Source: Prinia subflava (lineage: Eukaryota > Chordata > Aves > Passeriformes > Cisticolidae). From it: DNA of 64,000 nt. The stretch is from the NCBI RefSeq assembly GCF_021018805.1, contig NC_086248.1:57107485-57171484 (forward strand), written 5' to 3'. This document shows, one piece after another, positions 24,301-39,300 of this stretch (the stretch's first letter is position 1; the number at the start of each line of letters is the position of its first letter). Under the pieces are notes generated by a model that was not told the origin of the DNA, did not search any database, and worked only from the letters and a program-made list of their open reading frames with translations. A program made the position numbers and the translations under genes.

Positions 24301-27300
24301 CAGTATCCATATTTGGCACACAGCATTTCGGCACACAATTTTTTCACTACTTGAAAAAAAGTCTCTGTAGCAATTTGCATATTTATCACTGTATTCAATG
24401 TTCTGACATCCAAAAAGATCACTGGGGTTCAGTAAAGGAAAATACTTCATAGGGAAAAGCAATAAAAGGGAACTTTGCAGAAGAGATTTTAATTCTGCAT
24501 TCCATTTCTTTAATCCACTGTCAAGCCTCTGGTTCAAATCAGGTCCCCAGGCAGGGATACTATATTAAACTACTAAGGCAATGCACATTTCAGTGATTCC
24601 TGGTACTTACTATTGGCGGCCCATTAACAGGAACCATGCAAACAGCTGCTCCAGGTGGGCAGTTGACATCTTTGATAGGATTGAGAGGCTCACAAATGTT
24701 GATGTAGAAGTCTGGAGAAACATCTGTACTACCTTCATCCACAAATGCCTCATAATACCCAGTGCGATGGATCAGAGGAGACAGGTCAATAATGGAACTG
24801 TCATTCACTACTGAGCACTTCACCTACAAGAAGGCACATTTATTGCTCTTATTCTTTTATTACTTGCTTTGATTAATTGACAAACATCTTACCCTTCTTG
24901 GGGCCAGAATCACGGCTACATTCAAGAGTTTCAAATGTAGGCATTTGAAAAGTTTCAAAAGCAGAATTTGTTACTATTTTTGTTTGTCTATAGATACTAA
25001 ACACCTACAAGCAGCATATGAAAAGCCTTGATCATTTAAACATTCTTATAGAATGGAGTCCCTATCAGAACAATACCAAGACAAAGCTCTGGCACACATA
25101 TTCCAGCATACACAGTCACTATGACTTTGTAGGATCAGGGCCTGTGACTTCCTCTCCTCATCTCCACCACCTCCAACAAACACGCTTGGTTATAACAACA
25201 TTATAACAATGTGAAGTTAGTGTATTGCAAGCTGATGGCTTGAGTACAATTTCACACACTCTTAACGTGTATAAACCTACTGAGAGTCTATGAGGAATTT
25301 GAGAAATCTATTCTTGCTTAGATATTAGAAAAGGAGCAACTAACAAAATTACCATTAAATTTCAGGACAAATAATCATTGTTGCTACCTAGATATCATCA
25401 CACTGAAATTGCATGGATCACTGTAAAAAAAGGGATCAGAAGTGCACCAAGGATCACCAAATGAAATTAACAGGCTAGAAAACACAGTGGGGTTGGGTAT
25501 TGTTGATTTGTATTGCAGCATGGTACATATTACCGAAGGGGACACCACAACTGTGTGTAGCTGAAGGAGAGGATGTGACAGTTCCTGCTGAATAAAGAAA
25601 AACTGGAAGATGTTTTCCTAATGGAAGTGAGAGGTATTTTAGTATTTTAGAAACAGTGATAAGGAGGAAAAGCAACTTGTTGCAGAGAACGATGGTCACA
25701 CTGGAGGTAATCAAAGCAGCAAAAAGAATGATTAGGCAGACTCACAAAAGAAAATATTCAAGTATTAAGAAAATATCTAAATTCATCCAATATGAATTTA
25801 GCCTTCTATTCCTAGTGCTGCCCTTTACTCCATGCACCTACCCTCTACTGGTCATTTTTAAGTAGATTTAAAAATTACCTAAGGACTACCTCAAAGCATT
25901 GTCTGTAGCACCAGTTCAACTCAACTGACAAGATTATGTTATTGCAGCACGTGTTGTACATCAGAAGCAGATTCTAAATTCACACTATCAAGGTTTATTG
26001 GGTTTTGCACTGAGCAAAACTGATCATGCACTTGCCTGGCCTCTAGTCACCTGCCTAGGAACAAAGGCTATCCACATGCACAGAGATGCTATCCACCCTC
26101 AACCTCAGCTCTGCTGGCCTGAGCACTGGAGCATCTTCACCATCACTTCCCAACATGACACCCTCTGCCTCCATTTGAACTGTACACAGAAGCAGCTAAG
26201 CAGCTTCCACAAAGGGGTTATTCTCAAGTGTTAGAGGTTTTAACTTGGCTCAACATGCAAAGCAGGAGTTTGTCAAGTATTGCTCACCCCTGCTGAAAAT
26301 GTCAAAACGGAAAGCATTCAAGAACTCCTATAAGAACTTGGGTTCTGTACTACAGGAAGAAACCTTTCCCTCAAGGAATTTAAAATATACTGCTATTATA
26401 TCTAACCCCCCTCAGAAATTTTAAGTCCCATGAGTGTTTTCTGCACAAGTAACTCTTACCTCTTCTTCACAAGCCAAGGAAGTATGCCAAGAGAAGTAAC
26501 TAGTGCATGTCTGCTCGTCAAAAGACACAAAAACAGGTCGGCTCTCATCTCCAGCATCAGACTTGCATACAAAGCTAAAATAGCTTTTATGCTTCAGTGC
26601 AGGGTCTGCAGGGCAAGGATCCCCATCTTCATAGACAAGCTTTAACACCTGATCTTCGTAACTTAAAGTTTTACTCTGTTTTCCAGCATTAACTGTTTTT
26701 TGGCCACCTGTGATGCAGACAGCTAAAAGTGAAAAAAAAGAAAAATTAAAAAAACAGATCAAGCCTGATGCAACTGCCCTGAAAAATTGCACCACACAAC
26801 ATAAACAGCAGGAAACTTAAGATTTTTTTTGCTAAGAAAGAGTGGCTTTGCCACACCATCCGGAGTTGCCATTAAACTGAGCTGAACTGCACTGATACAA
26901 AGACCAAATATTGCCTTTATTACTTCATCAACCCGCTGAATGTACTGCACCTATATATGCTTAAGCAGCTACAGAGCAATGTTTGGTTATCACTTCTCTG
27001 AAAACCAAGCAATTAACACAAAATGTCAGACAGATTATGTATCATTTTATTAATATGCCTCTTAAAAACCAAATCAATCCAATATTTTCTTCTAACTCCA
27101 CAAAAATAATTTTCACAACAAGCAATACTCCTATTTTAGCATCTGAGACGCTGAAGTATTATTTCATATTCAATTTGACAGAAGAGCTAGTAATTCAACC
27201 TGCAATTAAGCAGCTTTAAAACCAGTAAATTAAGCAGAAAGTTAACTTCTTCCAATGTTTCAGAAGTACCCAGAACAGAAAAGAAAGCTAGAAAAAGGAC

Positions 27301-30300
27301 TGGCAAAGGTTTGAAGTGCAGACGCATTACAGCAATGCATCACTATCAAGTTCACTCTAGCTGGGAGAACTGTAATGTCTCCATTTTCCCAGCATTAAAG
27401 ACATGCAGCAGAAGCACCTACATTTCCTGTCCTCATGTTCAGAGAAATACCCATTTAGTTCATTAGGAATCGAAGGGACTGGGATTTGACGTGAGCCCAT
27501 GTGAATGGTGTTGGGTAAAAACATATGGCCTCATTTCCTAAAACAGTTTTAGGTTCTTTTCCTAGTCAGTACTGCCATCAGCTGTTCCCTTCATTCCTTC
27601 TGTATCTGCAGTAAAACATCACATTTTATAGTGAACTTGAGCATAAGCATTTCTTTTAGTTGCCCTGTAGTCAATGATTACAGTACCAGAGAGGATAAGT
27701 TGCTTACCAGCTCCATTAGCACATGAACTTTTAGCTTCAGCACAAACATTCAGCTCAATTATTCTGTTGTGTGAACCGCTGATGGTATAGCCAGACTCTT
27801 GTTTTAATGGTGTCAAATCAAAGAGGTGGCCTATAGGGAGATCAGAGAACAATTTCATCTCTTTTTCAGATTCAAAATCAAAACATTTCTTTAAACTTTA
27901 AGTATTATAAGCTTTCAGTAACTTAATTTAGTAGGAAGGTTAACCAGACCCTATTTGCCTGCTAGCTTAGAAAGGCAAATAGTTACTTATTCACATTAAC
28001 AGAGGAAAAACTAGTTTTGAACTATCAACTATTTATGTTCCAAGGGACATTGCAGTACAAGAGATTTCTACGATCAGTAAGCTTGTTAGTCACTATCCAG
28101 AGGATGTCACACTGCCCTTTTCTAACACAGTCCCTCAAGAACACAAACACAGTAGTGCTGCTTCCAGCAGCCTCTTCCACATACAAAATCCTGAGGCCTC
28201 TTTCTTACCTGTTGCAGGATTGGTTACCCGACAGTCATTTTGCACGTTGCTTTTAAGAGGACATGCAGCAGCAGTGAACCATAAGAAGGTATATTCACAA
28301 TCTTCAATGGCAGTTATAAGTTCTGGCTTTGATTCCTAAACACAAAAGAGTGGAGAGAGTGACGTCTCTATACAGTGATAGTGTAAGATTCCATGCCAAC
28401 CAATTTATTCCTGCAGCCTGTAGCTGAGCTCAGTTCAAACACCAGTCCTAAAATCTGACAGAGCATCATGGTCCAGTGAATTAATTCAAGGACAGAGTAT
28501 TTAACTGTGATTATTTCAAATACATAACAGTACAGAATCATTATCAGGAGAAATAAAATTAATGAGAGGAGAGCTAAAGGTAGCCTAGGGCAATAGAAAA
28601 TCCAAAAGGCGATTCAAATCTCATCAAATGGAAGAGTACTCGATGGCAAGGCATACAGATGTGCAAGAGTGAAGAGTTATACAGCCAATAGCATTATTTA
28701 CTACTTGAAACACTTCCCAGTCTGCACTACATTCATCTTCAAGACATAAGCAGATGATGTGAAGCTATTACAGATGACAAAATTATTGCTAACAGAGCAT
28801 ACAAAATGATCTCTTAAAAATTGCTCAGTATCTAAAATGCAAGTACTTGTAAGTCCTTCTGCTTCCATGAACACATAAAATCCTAGCAAAAGGAACCCAC
28901 TTACAATTCTGTTTTCATCACACTTGAGGCGCAATATTGTTGTTTTCTTCCGAATTTTATCTGGACACTGATCTCCATTAATGTATTTCAGGACAAAAGT
29001 GACATTTTCCCAACGAGGACCATCGGCCACTTCCCCAAGACTGGTACATTTTGTACCCTCAATGAGGGAGGCAGCAGCATCAGAAGGGCAGGAACCTATA
29101 CAGATAAACAAAAACTGCATTATTACTCCAAATGTTAATAAGGTGTACTTGCCTGGAATAAAAGTCCACTACTCTACTTCCAGGTGTATCATGACTGATC
29201 TATCTCCAAGCCATTGCCCAAACCATACTCATCGGGCTGTATTTTCCCCAAAAATCACAACTAGCAGCAATGGTCTCACATCCTTTAAGGTCATGCAAAA
29301 AGTAGTGGCAGCTACCACAGGCGAAGTAGACTGCTACAGAGTGGAAGTCTGGCCTTGCACTGCACAAAACACAGAGTCAGTCAGAAGATGCCATAGGGAA
29401 ATTCTGAATTGATTATTTTGATCTTTAAGAGCTATAGCAAACTTCGGATAAGGACAGCAGAGCTATAGTGCCAAAGTTATCACGAGAAGAGCTGCTAGTG
29501 AATCTCACCCGCTAAGCAGAAGGGAATCAGGCTTACAGTCTACCTTTCCCTCTGGTGCTAAAATCACACCCCTGTCTGCACATACTTTGCTTTGTGATTT
29601 ATTTCACTCAGAACAGCCCCCAGCAGTATTGTCCTACTACTTGCCTCCCCTAGCTATAGGAAGAACATATTTGTATTTTGCACTTACGTGTAGCACCATA
29701 CGGTACTAAGGCCTTGCAGACATTAAGGTAGTATTTCTGGGCAGTAGAAGATATAGCAATGGCCTCCCAGTTGTCTCTGTGTCGTGTCAGGGATGAAAAG
29801 TCATAGAATTTTCCTTCGTCATCCCTGTACAAAAGATTAAAGGCATGCAAAATAATTAAGCATTTTGAAGCTGCAATTCTCAAGTTACTACAGTAATTTT
29901 AACCTGTTAACTCTAAGCAGAGTATTATACTGGAAAAGCAGTCTGCATCAGACACCGTGGTCCCCAGAAACTTCCAATTCAGTAGAGGGGATGTATCACT
30001 GCACCAGCTATCCCCACAGAAACTGTCCACATCCACACAGCTTTCAGCCAGTGCAAGAGTAATTCCAACTTTTAATTCAAGCATGTTGGCTTTCAGTGCA
30101 TGGCAAGCATACCCACTGTTACAGTGCACTGTTTCACCTTAGGGCAGAGGCCGATAATGAGGCCAGATGTTCAAATTCTAGCCACATATGACCCCCATAT
30201 CCAATCTTAATAAGCTAATATTTGGTTGTGACAGATATAAATGACACTTTTCCTGAAGCATTTTTGGTGGAAGTTCCAAACAGACAGCTGTAGTCTTATT

Positions 30301-33300
30301 TAAATTAGCTATTGTTAAATAACAACTAGACACTTGCAATGACCTAACATACTCAGCATTCAACCATCAATAAATATACACCAAACAGTTCCCTTTTATT
30401 ATTCCCCAGAAGAATCTCCAAGTTGGTTTTTTTTCCAATGAGATTAATTTTCAGAAGCACAAATTGCGGAAGTTATTTAAAATATTAGCATTGGCATTGA
30501 ATGCTACATTAGCTGGTCCAAACAACAGCTAAAGGGGCAGTGTTGCACTGAACTGCAAGAAGGCTGTATTTTTCTCTCTCAACATACAGCTCCATTTTAA
30601 TTTTGTGGGAACAACTTACTTGTAGGAGCACTCAGTAGATTTAACAGGTGGGCAAGCATACTGAGTATGCCATTCAAACATGTAGGTGCAGTCTGGAGTT
30701 TCCTTCAAAAATACAGGCTGAAAGAACACCATACAAAATTAATTTGGTTTCTCATTTAGACGCATTGAAACTATGAAATTCCTCAGTTGTGCTTCAGGAA
30801 GATCTAGGAACACATTATCTCAGAGCCACACTATGCCTCTGACCAACTAAAAAGCATTGCTTCTCCCAAACCTGAGTTTATCCACATGCATATTTCTGAT
30901 AAAAGGGCACCCGTTAGGAATTGCTGTCTCTCCCATGAAGAAGAAGAGCAAAAGTAATTCTAGATACCATTGTTTAAGAACAATAAAGGAAGCACAAATA
31001 TAGACAGACACTAAAAGCAAGTAACCAGCTTATTTAGCCTGGCCATGTAATAACTGCTTTCGTGCACATTCAACCTTCTACCTTTTATTTCTTACAAAGA
31101 AGCAGCTGTTATTTGTGGAAGAACATTCCTTCCCAACTTCTCCAAGAGCTTTGGTCATGATAGACATCCCTTAAAGGAACAACATGCACTGATCTTCCTG
31201 GGCAATGATAAAGGTACCATCCATAAAAAGGAGATTCAAAACATTCTTCATTTTTTTGTCCTGTCACAGGACCTTTGAATAGCCTGTCTAATCTGTAAAT
31301 CATGAGGCATGTTCATGTTCTTCACTCTAACCTTCCATACTTTAAAAAAAGAAGGGAACTCTGGAAGATAGTATGTACAGGAAGCATGTTTTGAAACTAA
31401 CCTCAGATGTAGTCTTGTCACAATAGAATAATATAGCAGTCGATCGTTCGTATATTTTATGACATTTTTCTCCACTGGTGTAATTAATCATTATTAAACC
31501 ATTTTTGAAAGTCAGTTTGTCTGTACGTAAGCCTAGAAGCAAAGAGTTGAGAAAAGTCAACAGCTACAGTAAACACACAACTGCAGTAAGGCCTCTGACA
31601 ATGGGGTCACATAAAGAGCAATAAAATGCACAATTAAAGAATAGATGGACAGATTTACTATCTTTGATTTACTCAACCTTCCTCTAAAACCTGCAATCCA
31701 GTTATTGATGGACTACTATCCCAGCACAGTAAGGCTGAGCTCATTCATTATTGAGTGTCATGGTAACTACACGTATGACATTTTATCTGCACACAGAGCA
31801 AAAGCAGTGAGGTGCTTTATCTCATGAGATGTACTAGATTAGCAAGAACCCTTCTTCTATCACACCCTGGGTAATCTTCCCGCTCCCTAGGTTTGTTCAG
31901 GCAAGTGCAATACCTGCTACTTTTTGGAAAGTATGGTCCATCTTCTTTACTTGACATGATCCAACACTGTGATGCTGTGCATTGCAAGGCTCTGTTAGTT
32001 CTCCACAAACTCTGAAGTAGTAGTCATACTCATCTGTACTCACTTTGATGTCTTTATTGGAAAGTGGCTTCAGGTTAAAAACATGACCATACCTTGGATC
32101 TTTCACCTGGCAATCGTTTCCTTTAAAGAGAAGTTAAGAATTTAAAATACAACTGAAGAGATAATAGCCTTGCCAAATACACAGGGGACAGTTAAAGCTT
32201 ACTGGACAAATAAGGCCACAAGAATGAGTAGCTACTTGAGGGCAGTGACACTGAAGAACCATCTTAGTTCAGCTAAGCAACTCCTTTCAGGAAGTCAACA
32301 ATATCTAGAACTATGTGACCATATATAAATGGCACATTTTTTTATAACTGCCACTACAGCAAGATGCAAAAGTCACACCGTAGTTCAAAAACTGCCTCAG
32401 AGTGGTCTGAAGTTCTTCCTTCAGCTGTGCTTAGTGAAGCACACTAAGTCCAGAACTTGCTTAATTATCTGGAAAGAACAGCAAGGTCACAAGATCAAAG
32501 CAAAAGGTGTCCTAGATGCCAGTCTTGTATCTCCTTTTAACAGCTCTGGAGTTTGCCAAGTTAAGAAAATAATTTGTCATAGGAAATATTTACTCCAGCT
32601 TACAAATCTACAAAGATGCACATAAAAGAAGGTTTAGGAAAATTCTAGTTTCATGAGTCTCATTAGCTGATGTACATCAGTGACTCTGCTGTTGATCAAG
32701 TCTTAAGTTTTAAAGTGACACTTTGCTGAATACTCCGAAGCTTTTTAAAAAAGTCAGAGTGTATCACTTGAACATTATGCTCTTCTCAATCATCCAAGCT
32801 GGTACCAAGCTAAAGACATCAATTTTCCTCCCTTCAAAACCACCATTCAGTCACCAGGGTCCTGCACAATAATTACATGCTACAAAGCAGTAGCTTGTGA
32901 ACATTCCTCATGCCATGTCAGATCATTGGCAGTTTCAATAATGTCTAGGACCATTGCAATGGATCTTTTACAGGAAGTCCAGATGTTTTATATGGAATTA
33001 TCTACAAGCTGCAAAACAAAGCCTGAAAAGGAAGAGAAGATGCCTACGCATTCAATCTTCCATTTAAGAGACAATCAAGTACCAGAACTAGAACTTGTGA
33101 TGTCTTGTTGCACATCCTGGGGGCAAATACAAACTGAAACTCCCCCACTGGCCTCTTCTCCATTGTCTAACTAGGGTCAAGTTTAGTCTTGCTTCCAATC
33201 TTTAGTGAGAGACAGGGAATGACCTGCCAGGCACAGAATCAACTCTGCTCTCATGAAACCTGATATTTTAATATTTACTAGCAAGTGTGTCTGTGATTTA

Positions 33301-36300
33301 ACAAAGCAGACAATGCTTTTTCAAAACAGCATTATTACTCTATCTTCTTTCCGTAGATAGGCAAGTACATCTGCTTTGTACTTTTAAAGTTAGATAGGAT
33401 TTGTAGTTAGTTTAAAGTTCAGAATAGATATTCCTCCACAAGCCGGCACCTTTTACAGAAAGATTCACAGGGGAAGAAACCAACATAGCTTAATTTAAAT
33501 ATTTATTACTTGTACAGTTTGATTGACACTTTAATGCTCAAATAGCCACACTTACCTTCTGCTTTGTGAACAGGACATGCTGCCAAGGTCCTCCAAACAA
33601 AGACAAACTCACAGTCATTCTCTTGCTCCAACACTGGTGATCCCTACATAAAAGAGCCATACAAAGGAAGCTTACTAATAATTACGAATAAGTCTCAAAA
33701 CATACATGCATGGATTTTTTCTACTGCAGTTGCACAGTTTAAAGTCTCCATTATCAAATTTCAGTATTCGTGTTGAGCAAAGAGCTGCTTTTGGTGGCTC
33801 ACAGGATTCCATGATAATTCACTAGTGTGCTCTACAGGTTCAGTAGAACAGACAGAGCTTTATTAAGAGGAGACAAAGAAAAATCCAGTATGTAAGATTT
33901 TACTTTTTAGAACCAGTCTCCCCATTTTAAGAGGAGTAAACACAGTCTATTTTGGTACAAGCACTAAAATCCTCATTACCAGCAAGCAGAACAGAGAATT
34001 ACCGTTGTTTGATCACACTGGAAGATTATACGTGTAGAATAACGCTGATTGTCTTTGCACGTGTCACCATTCAAGTAGATAATGCTTAACGACCCATCAG
34101 TGGCAGCCTGGGGGTTTATCTGAATGACTCCAAGGTTCTTGCTTTTATCACTGAACTTCACACAAGACCCTATGGCACCACCTACAGGAAAAGAACTGGG
34201 TTTTAGTTCAAAGCTTTGACAACTAGAGTTAAATTGATTGTAAAGTAATACAATACAAGAGTAGTTTTAAGAGAGCTTTGAAGTAATCTGTTTATTAATA
34301 CTCCTGACATATGTCACCCAGGTCTATGCTATTTCTGCGATTAAATGGACAGGAGGCAATAAATCTCACTGAAATACCCAGGGACATTGTTCTGACTCTA
34401 AGTTCTTGTATCAGAAGACACAAGTTAAGAAGTGCTTGCCACTTGGCTTACCAGGACATCCAGTCACGTAGGGCAGGGGCTTGCAGACATTCAAGAAAAA
34501 CGTTCGCTTTTTTGCTTCCTTTGACGTGTCTATAGCAACCCACGGCTCACTCTCTTTGCTCAAATCACTTAAGTCATACTCATTGCCAGCAGCATCTGGA
34601 AGAAATGCAGTAAGCTGAGAGAACTTCATACTTGCAGCAGAAATGGATTTGAAATGATACCAGTTTCACTGAGGAATACACAATCAAAATAACTTTCAGA
34701 ATCACATTAGATATGTATTAAGACTGTTGCCACAAAATCCTCACCATGCCAAATGCAGAACATACTTCCCCTGACTATTACTTCCAAATGTAACTTCTCC
34801 ACAATTCACAGGTGCATTTTTACAGACGTCAATTCTAAATTAACTGATTTCCTTCAGAGTTGGGCTGAAGCAGCATCAGTCACAATAACAGTTAAATGTT
34901 TTCAAAGTAATTTTCAGCTTTCTTATGTATACCACAGTGTTTTAAATTAGCTTCTTTCCCTGTTATTGTAAGTTAAGCTTGCTTCAAACAACTTACCTCC
35001 TTCTCCCACCCTACAACTTCTACAGAGATTTTAAGTCTTACAAATGTCACCACAATAGGTATTCTTAAAGCCCTCCACTGAGCAGAAGTTTGCTGTTTAG
35101 TTAATCCTTCCAGCATGGGACAGAGCCCACCTAAATTGCAGGTACTTACCTGTAACCTGACAATCTACAGGAGCAGGAGCACAAGCCAGAGCTGTGTGGA
35201 ACTCAAAGAAAGTATCATGGACTTGCAGCACGCTGTTTATCTCCTCACGCACAAACTTGAGCTCTCCAGGATATGAATCATTACAAATGAAAGTCACTCT
35301 GAACGTGTCTGATGCGCCTATAAAACAAACATTTATCTACTGATGGTTCTTTTTGGAACATTTGAATTTAAGCTCAAACTAATACTTGACTTAAAAATTT
35401 TTTAACAGTTTCTTATTACTAACTGCTTCGAGGATAACACTACCTTACTGCTTATGGGGTTTTAGTTGTAAATATGCAAGCCTTCTTTAGAGAGCTATGA
35501 AAAATTGCCTAGCAGCCACCACTACCTCTACAATTAAGAGACCAAAACGCCTTGACACATTTCAAGAACAAAATTACCTTCACTGATCTCTGTTCCCTAT
35601 GTTCTTTGACATATATGAAAAAAAAAAAAAAAACCTTAAAATATCACCAGTGGTAACAGCAGCTTTTAAATTACATCACACAAAGTTTTGGGTTTGGGGG
35701 TTCTGTTTGTTTGTAAGAAGTTCAGTGTAATGACTGCAGAACAAATAATACTGATCCTATCAAAGCAGTATATGTTAAGTTCTGTTTAGTCCTCAAGAAG
35801 TGAAAGAATTATGTCAGGGAGTAGTGCTTGCCATCAAAATGCTTAGTAGTGTTATTAAAATTGTAAAACCTCTCAAAACAAAACATGTAAGAGCTTAATC
35901 ACTGGTAACAGTGATTATATGTACAAAATATTTGATATTATGTACAAAAATGTCACAACTAAGAAAATAAGAGATAGCACCTCAGCAATTTGTACAGAGG
36001 ACAAGCACACCAAAGCATTTGAGGTTCCTGAATCCAAAACCTAGTTTTCCCAAGGTCCTTTGTTGTTAAGATGTCATATTCCTTTCTATGAAGTTCAGTT
36101 TCAGTATAACTGGAGAGCATCTAGTATTAATAACTTAGATACACAGTTTCATTCATTTTATCTGCAAAAGAGACTTAAATTCATGAAGTAGGTGTACATG
36201 AAGTATTAGAGCACTAATTCAAAAAATTATATACAGGAGAGTACAAGCTTTGTGAAAACTGACCTTTCAGATATGAAACACCTTTATCCATGAATCCATG

Positions 36301-39300
36301 AAACTGAAGCTAAAAGCTATTACTTCACTTAAAAAAGAACCTGTGTTCATTTTGTTTTCCCAATTTGACTATCCATTTCTCCATGCAAGGACCACTATTT
36401 TTCATCTGCTAAGGGAAAAACCCTTAGCATTGATTCACCTTCCTAGAGCACATGGATTATTGAAAACTGAGCCATTACCTTCTGCATAACTTTATTTCTT
36501 CCTAAAATTGCCATATGAGCCAGCTCATTTAAGTAATTAATACCAAGCCAAATGGACTTCAATACATGAACAAAAGAAGCAATGAAGACTACTCACACTA
36601 AGTTTTTACAATACACTGTGTATTTCCTGAACTCACCTGATTCCATACGAAGAGGACCTCTGTAGGTAAGAGTCAGAAACCCTTCACTGGATAGATAAAG
36701 GGTTTTGTCCAATTCCAGTGGACTCACAGGCATCAGATTTTCTCTTTCACATGCAGCAGCTGTTTTGCCATTGATTTTACCACAATACGGCAAGTGTCCA
36801 CAAATGTTTAGCTAGAAGTGTTGAAAACACATAGATGTTTTAGAAGAAGTTCATAGTATGAACCGCACCAGAAAAACAAGGTCCACACAGCCATTTCTAC
36901 ATCAGTAAAACCCTGGTCGAGAACTATTTCAAACAACACAGTTGTCTTGCAGAATGGAAATGACAGACTATAATTCAACTATAACACAGTAAGAATATCC
37001 CCAATCTTCAGATTACAGGGTCCACAAATTCTCCCCCCTAGAAGTTAAGGATGTGGTTCAGCAAGTTTATTCTTGGCCTGAAGATACCACTACGGTATTA
37101 TCTGTGACAGCCTAAAATTACTGACACATGCAGATTACATTACCTACACTGATATGGACAGACTCAATCCCTTTCTAGGCTTTCCCTGTCAATTTCTTCA
37201 GAATCAGCAGATCAATTGGTAGTACACAACAGAGTCTAAGGGGAAAACCACCTCAAAAAGGCAGCCTCAAAAGTGTTGCTACCCTATATTTGCCAAGAAC
37301 CACAAGTTTAATGCTTCTAAGACCGTCTAAGATGAATGAAGTTATCTTTCATTCCGTCTCTCAACCGCAGTGCTTTCCTGCCTACTCATACTTCCTAAGA
37401 GGACTGAGTGAAAGCTCCAGGCAAGATCACTAGGCAAGACAAAAAAAAAAAAATGCAACAACAGCGCTCATAAACAACAGACTGTACAGTCAAAATCCTT
37501 ACTGAGAAAGTCTTCCCATTGCCAGTAACTGTGTAGCCTTCCTCAGAAGCTAAAGGCTGCAGGTTGAACAGAAAGCCCGTGTTTGGATCTCGCACAGAGC
37601 AGGACTGGAAAAAAAATACAACAAAATTATTTTCTCCTTCTGCATTTCTTCCGTTTAGATTTTAACTCTAACTTGTTTCAAGAACCAAAGCAGTGATTTA
37701 GACATATTCCCAGCCTGCATACCAGAACACCAGAAAACAGCTCTGGCAGTAGCTTTATTTAATTCTTTTCTACATTTGTTCAATTCTTTATGTCCACTGA
37801 CATCAGCCGCACCAATATATTGAAGTGGAATTTACAGATGGCTTCTATCATATGAGCAAAAAGCAAGGAAATTTTAACTAAGGGTTGTCTTCACACTAAT
37901 GTATTTATGTTGAGACCTGAAAACTAGAGGCAACTGAGTAGATTTCAGAGAATATTCTGCATTGGAAGGGACCCACAAGGATCACTGAGTCCAACTCTTT
38001 AATGAGGATCAAACTCGTATGAGGATCAAACTGGGATCAAATCCTCAACCATGGTGTTATTAGCACCATGCTCCAACGAACTGAGCTAATCTCAGGGTTT
38101 AGTGTGAAAAAATAAGTGTCTCATCTGATGATCTGCACAAAACAAGGATAATACATATCCTTACATACAAACTCCGTTTTACTAGCAACATAGCAAGGGA
38201 ATGAAACATTAAATGAAGCATTCAAGAGCAAGTCTTCTCAAGAGACAGCACCTGAATACTTGGGTCAGAAGTTAGATATTTCAAAAACACTTCAAAATAA
38301 AGCAATATCACAAGACTATATCATGACCAACTTAAGACTTCACTTTAGTTAGTTTTCTTCAAAAGCCATCTAAACACAGCAACCAAGACTGCTAGAAAAA
38401 AACGTTCTACGTTGAGACTATAAACACAATTTACATTCTCCTTTCTCACCTGAGAATCATCTTTTGTTTCCTTGATTGGGCAAGCAGCCTCAGTTTCCCA
38501 TAAGAAAGTGGCCACACAATCCAGAATAGCTATGAACCGAGGGCTGCTACTCTGGAAACAAATTGCAGAGGAAGACCAGAGTAAGTGTAATAGCTAACAC
38601 TTTGTCATGTTTGAGATTTTCCACCTTATGAGAAACTGTCAGGTTCTCCTAAAAGACTTCACTACAAAGGCACACAATTCCCACCCCACTTTCCTCTCCC
38701 TGATTTATTATGAAAGTCATCACTGGAAACTTTGTCTAGTTAAACACTTAACATGTCACCAAGCATTAGCCAAGAACTGAATCTGACATCCAAATATTCA
38801 GATTAAATTACATATTTAATCTAGACATGTATAACTAGATCTTGTCTCGGTCTAAGCTTTGAGGATTTTTGGGGTATAATACAAAGTCCATAATTAAAAA
38901 GAAAAAAAAAAGCAGAAGTAAAGCAACAGAAGTCTGCTAGGTGAGGTAACAAGGTAACAGGAATATTAATTATACACACTTCACATCAGTGTTTTCAGAC
39001 AAAAGCAAAGCCGTTTGTAACTGCTCCATGTCACAGATTTTTCACCACACCTCTTGGGCTAAAGATCATGTGGGTGAGGGGAGAGTAAGACCTGCAGATT
39101 CACCCAGGAAGAACACATCTAACAACCTTAAGTCTAATAATCCCTTCCGTCTAAACTTCAGTATGTGGAGTTGTATCCCCAAAAGCTCTACAGATTTAAG
39201 AATTCTAGAATCAACAATCTACAGATAATGCAGAACCTAAACCTGAAGATAAACATTACAATATTTTTCCACTTAAGTGTGTCCACAATGTTTGCAGTTT

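Noticed and set aside
38030..38095. Possible tRNA-Ile gene
   Set aside because: The tRNA-like sequence has mismatched stems, an interrupted 3' part and a CR1 tail joined to it, so it is a SINE head and not a functional tRNA gene.
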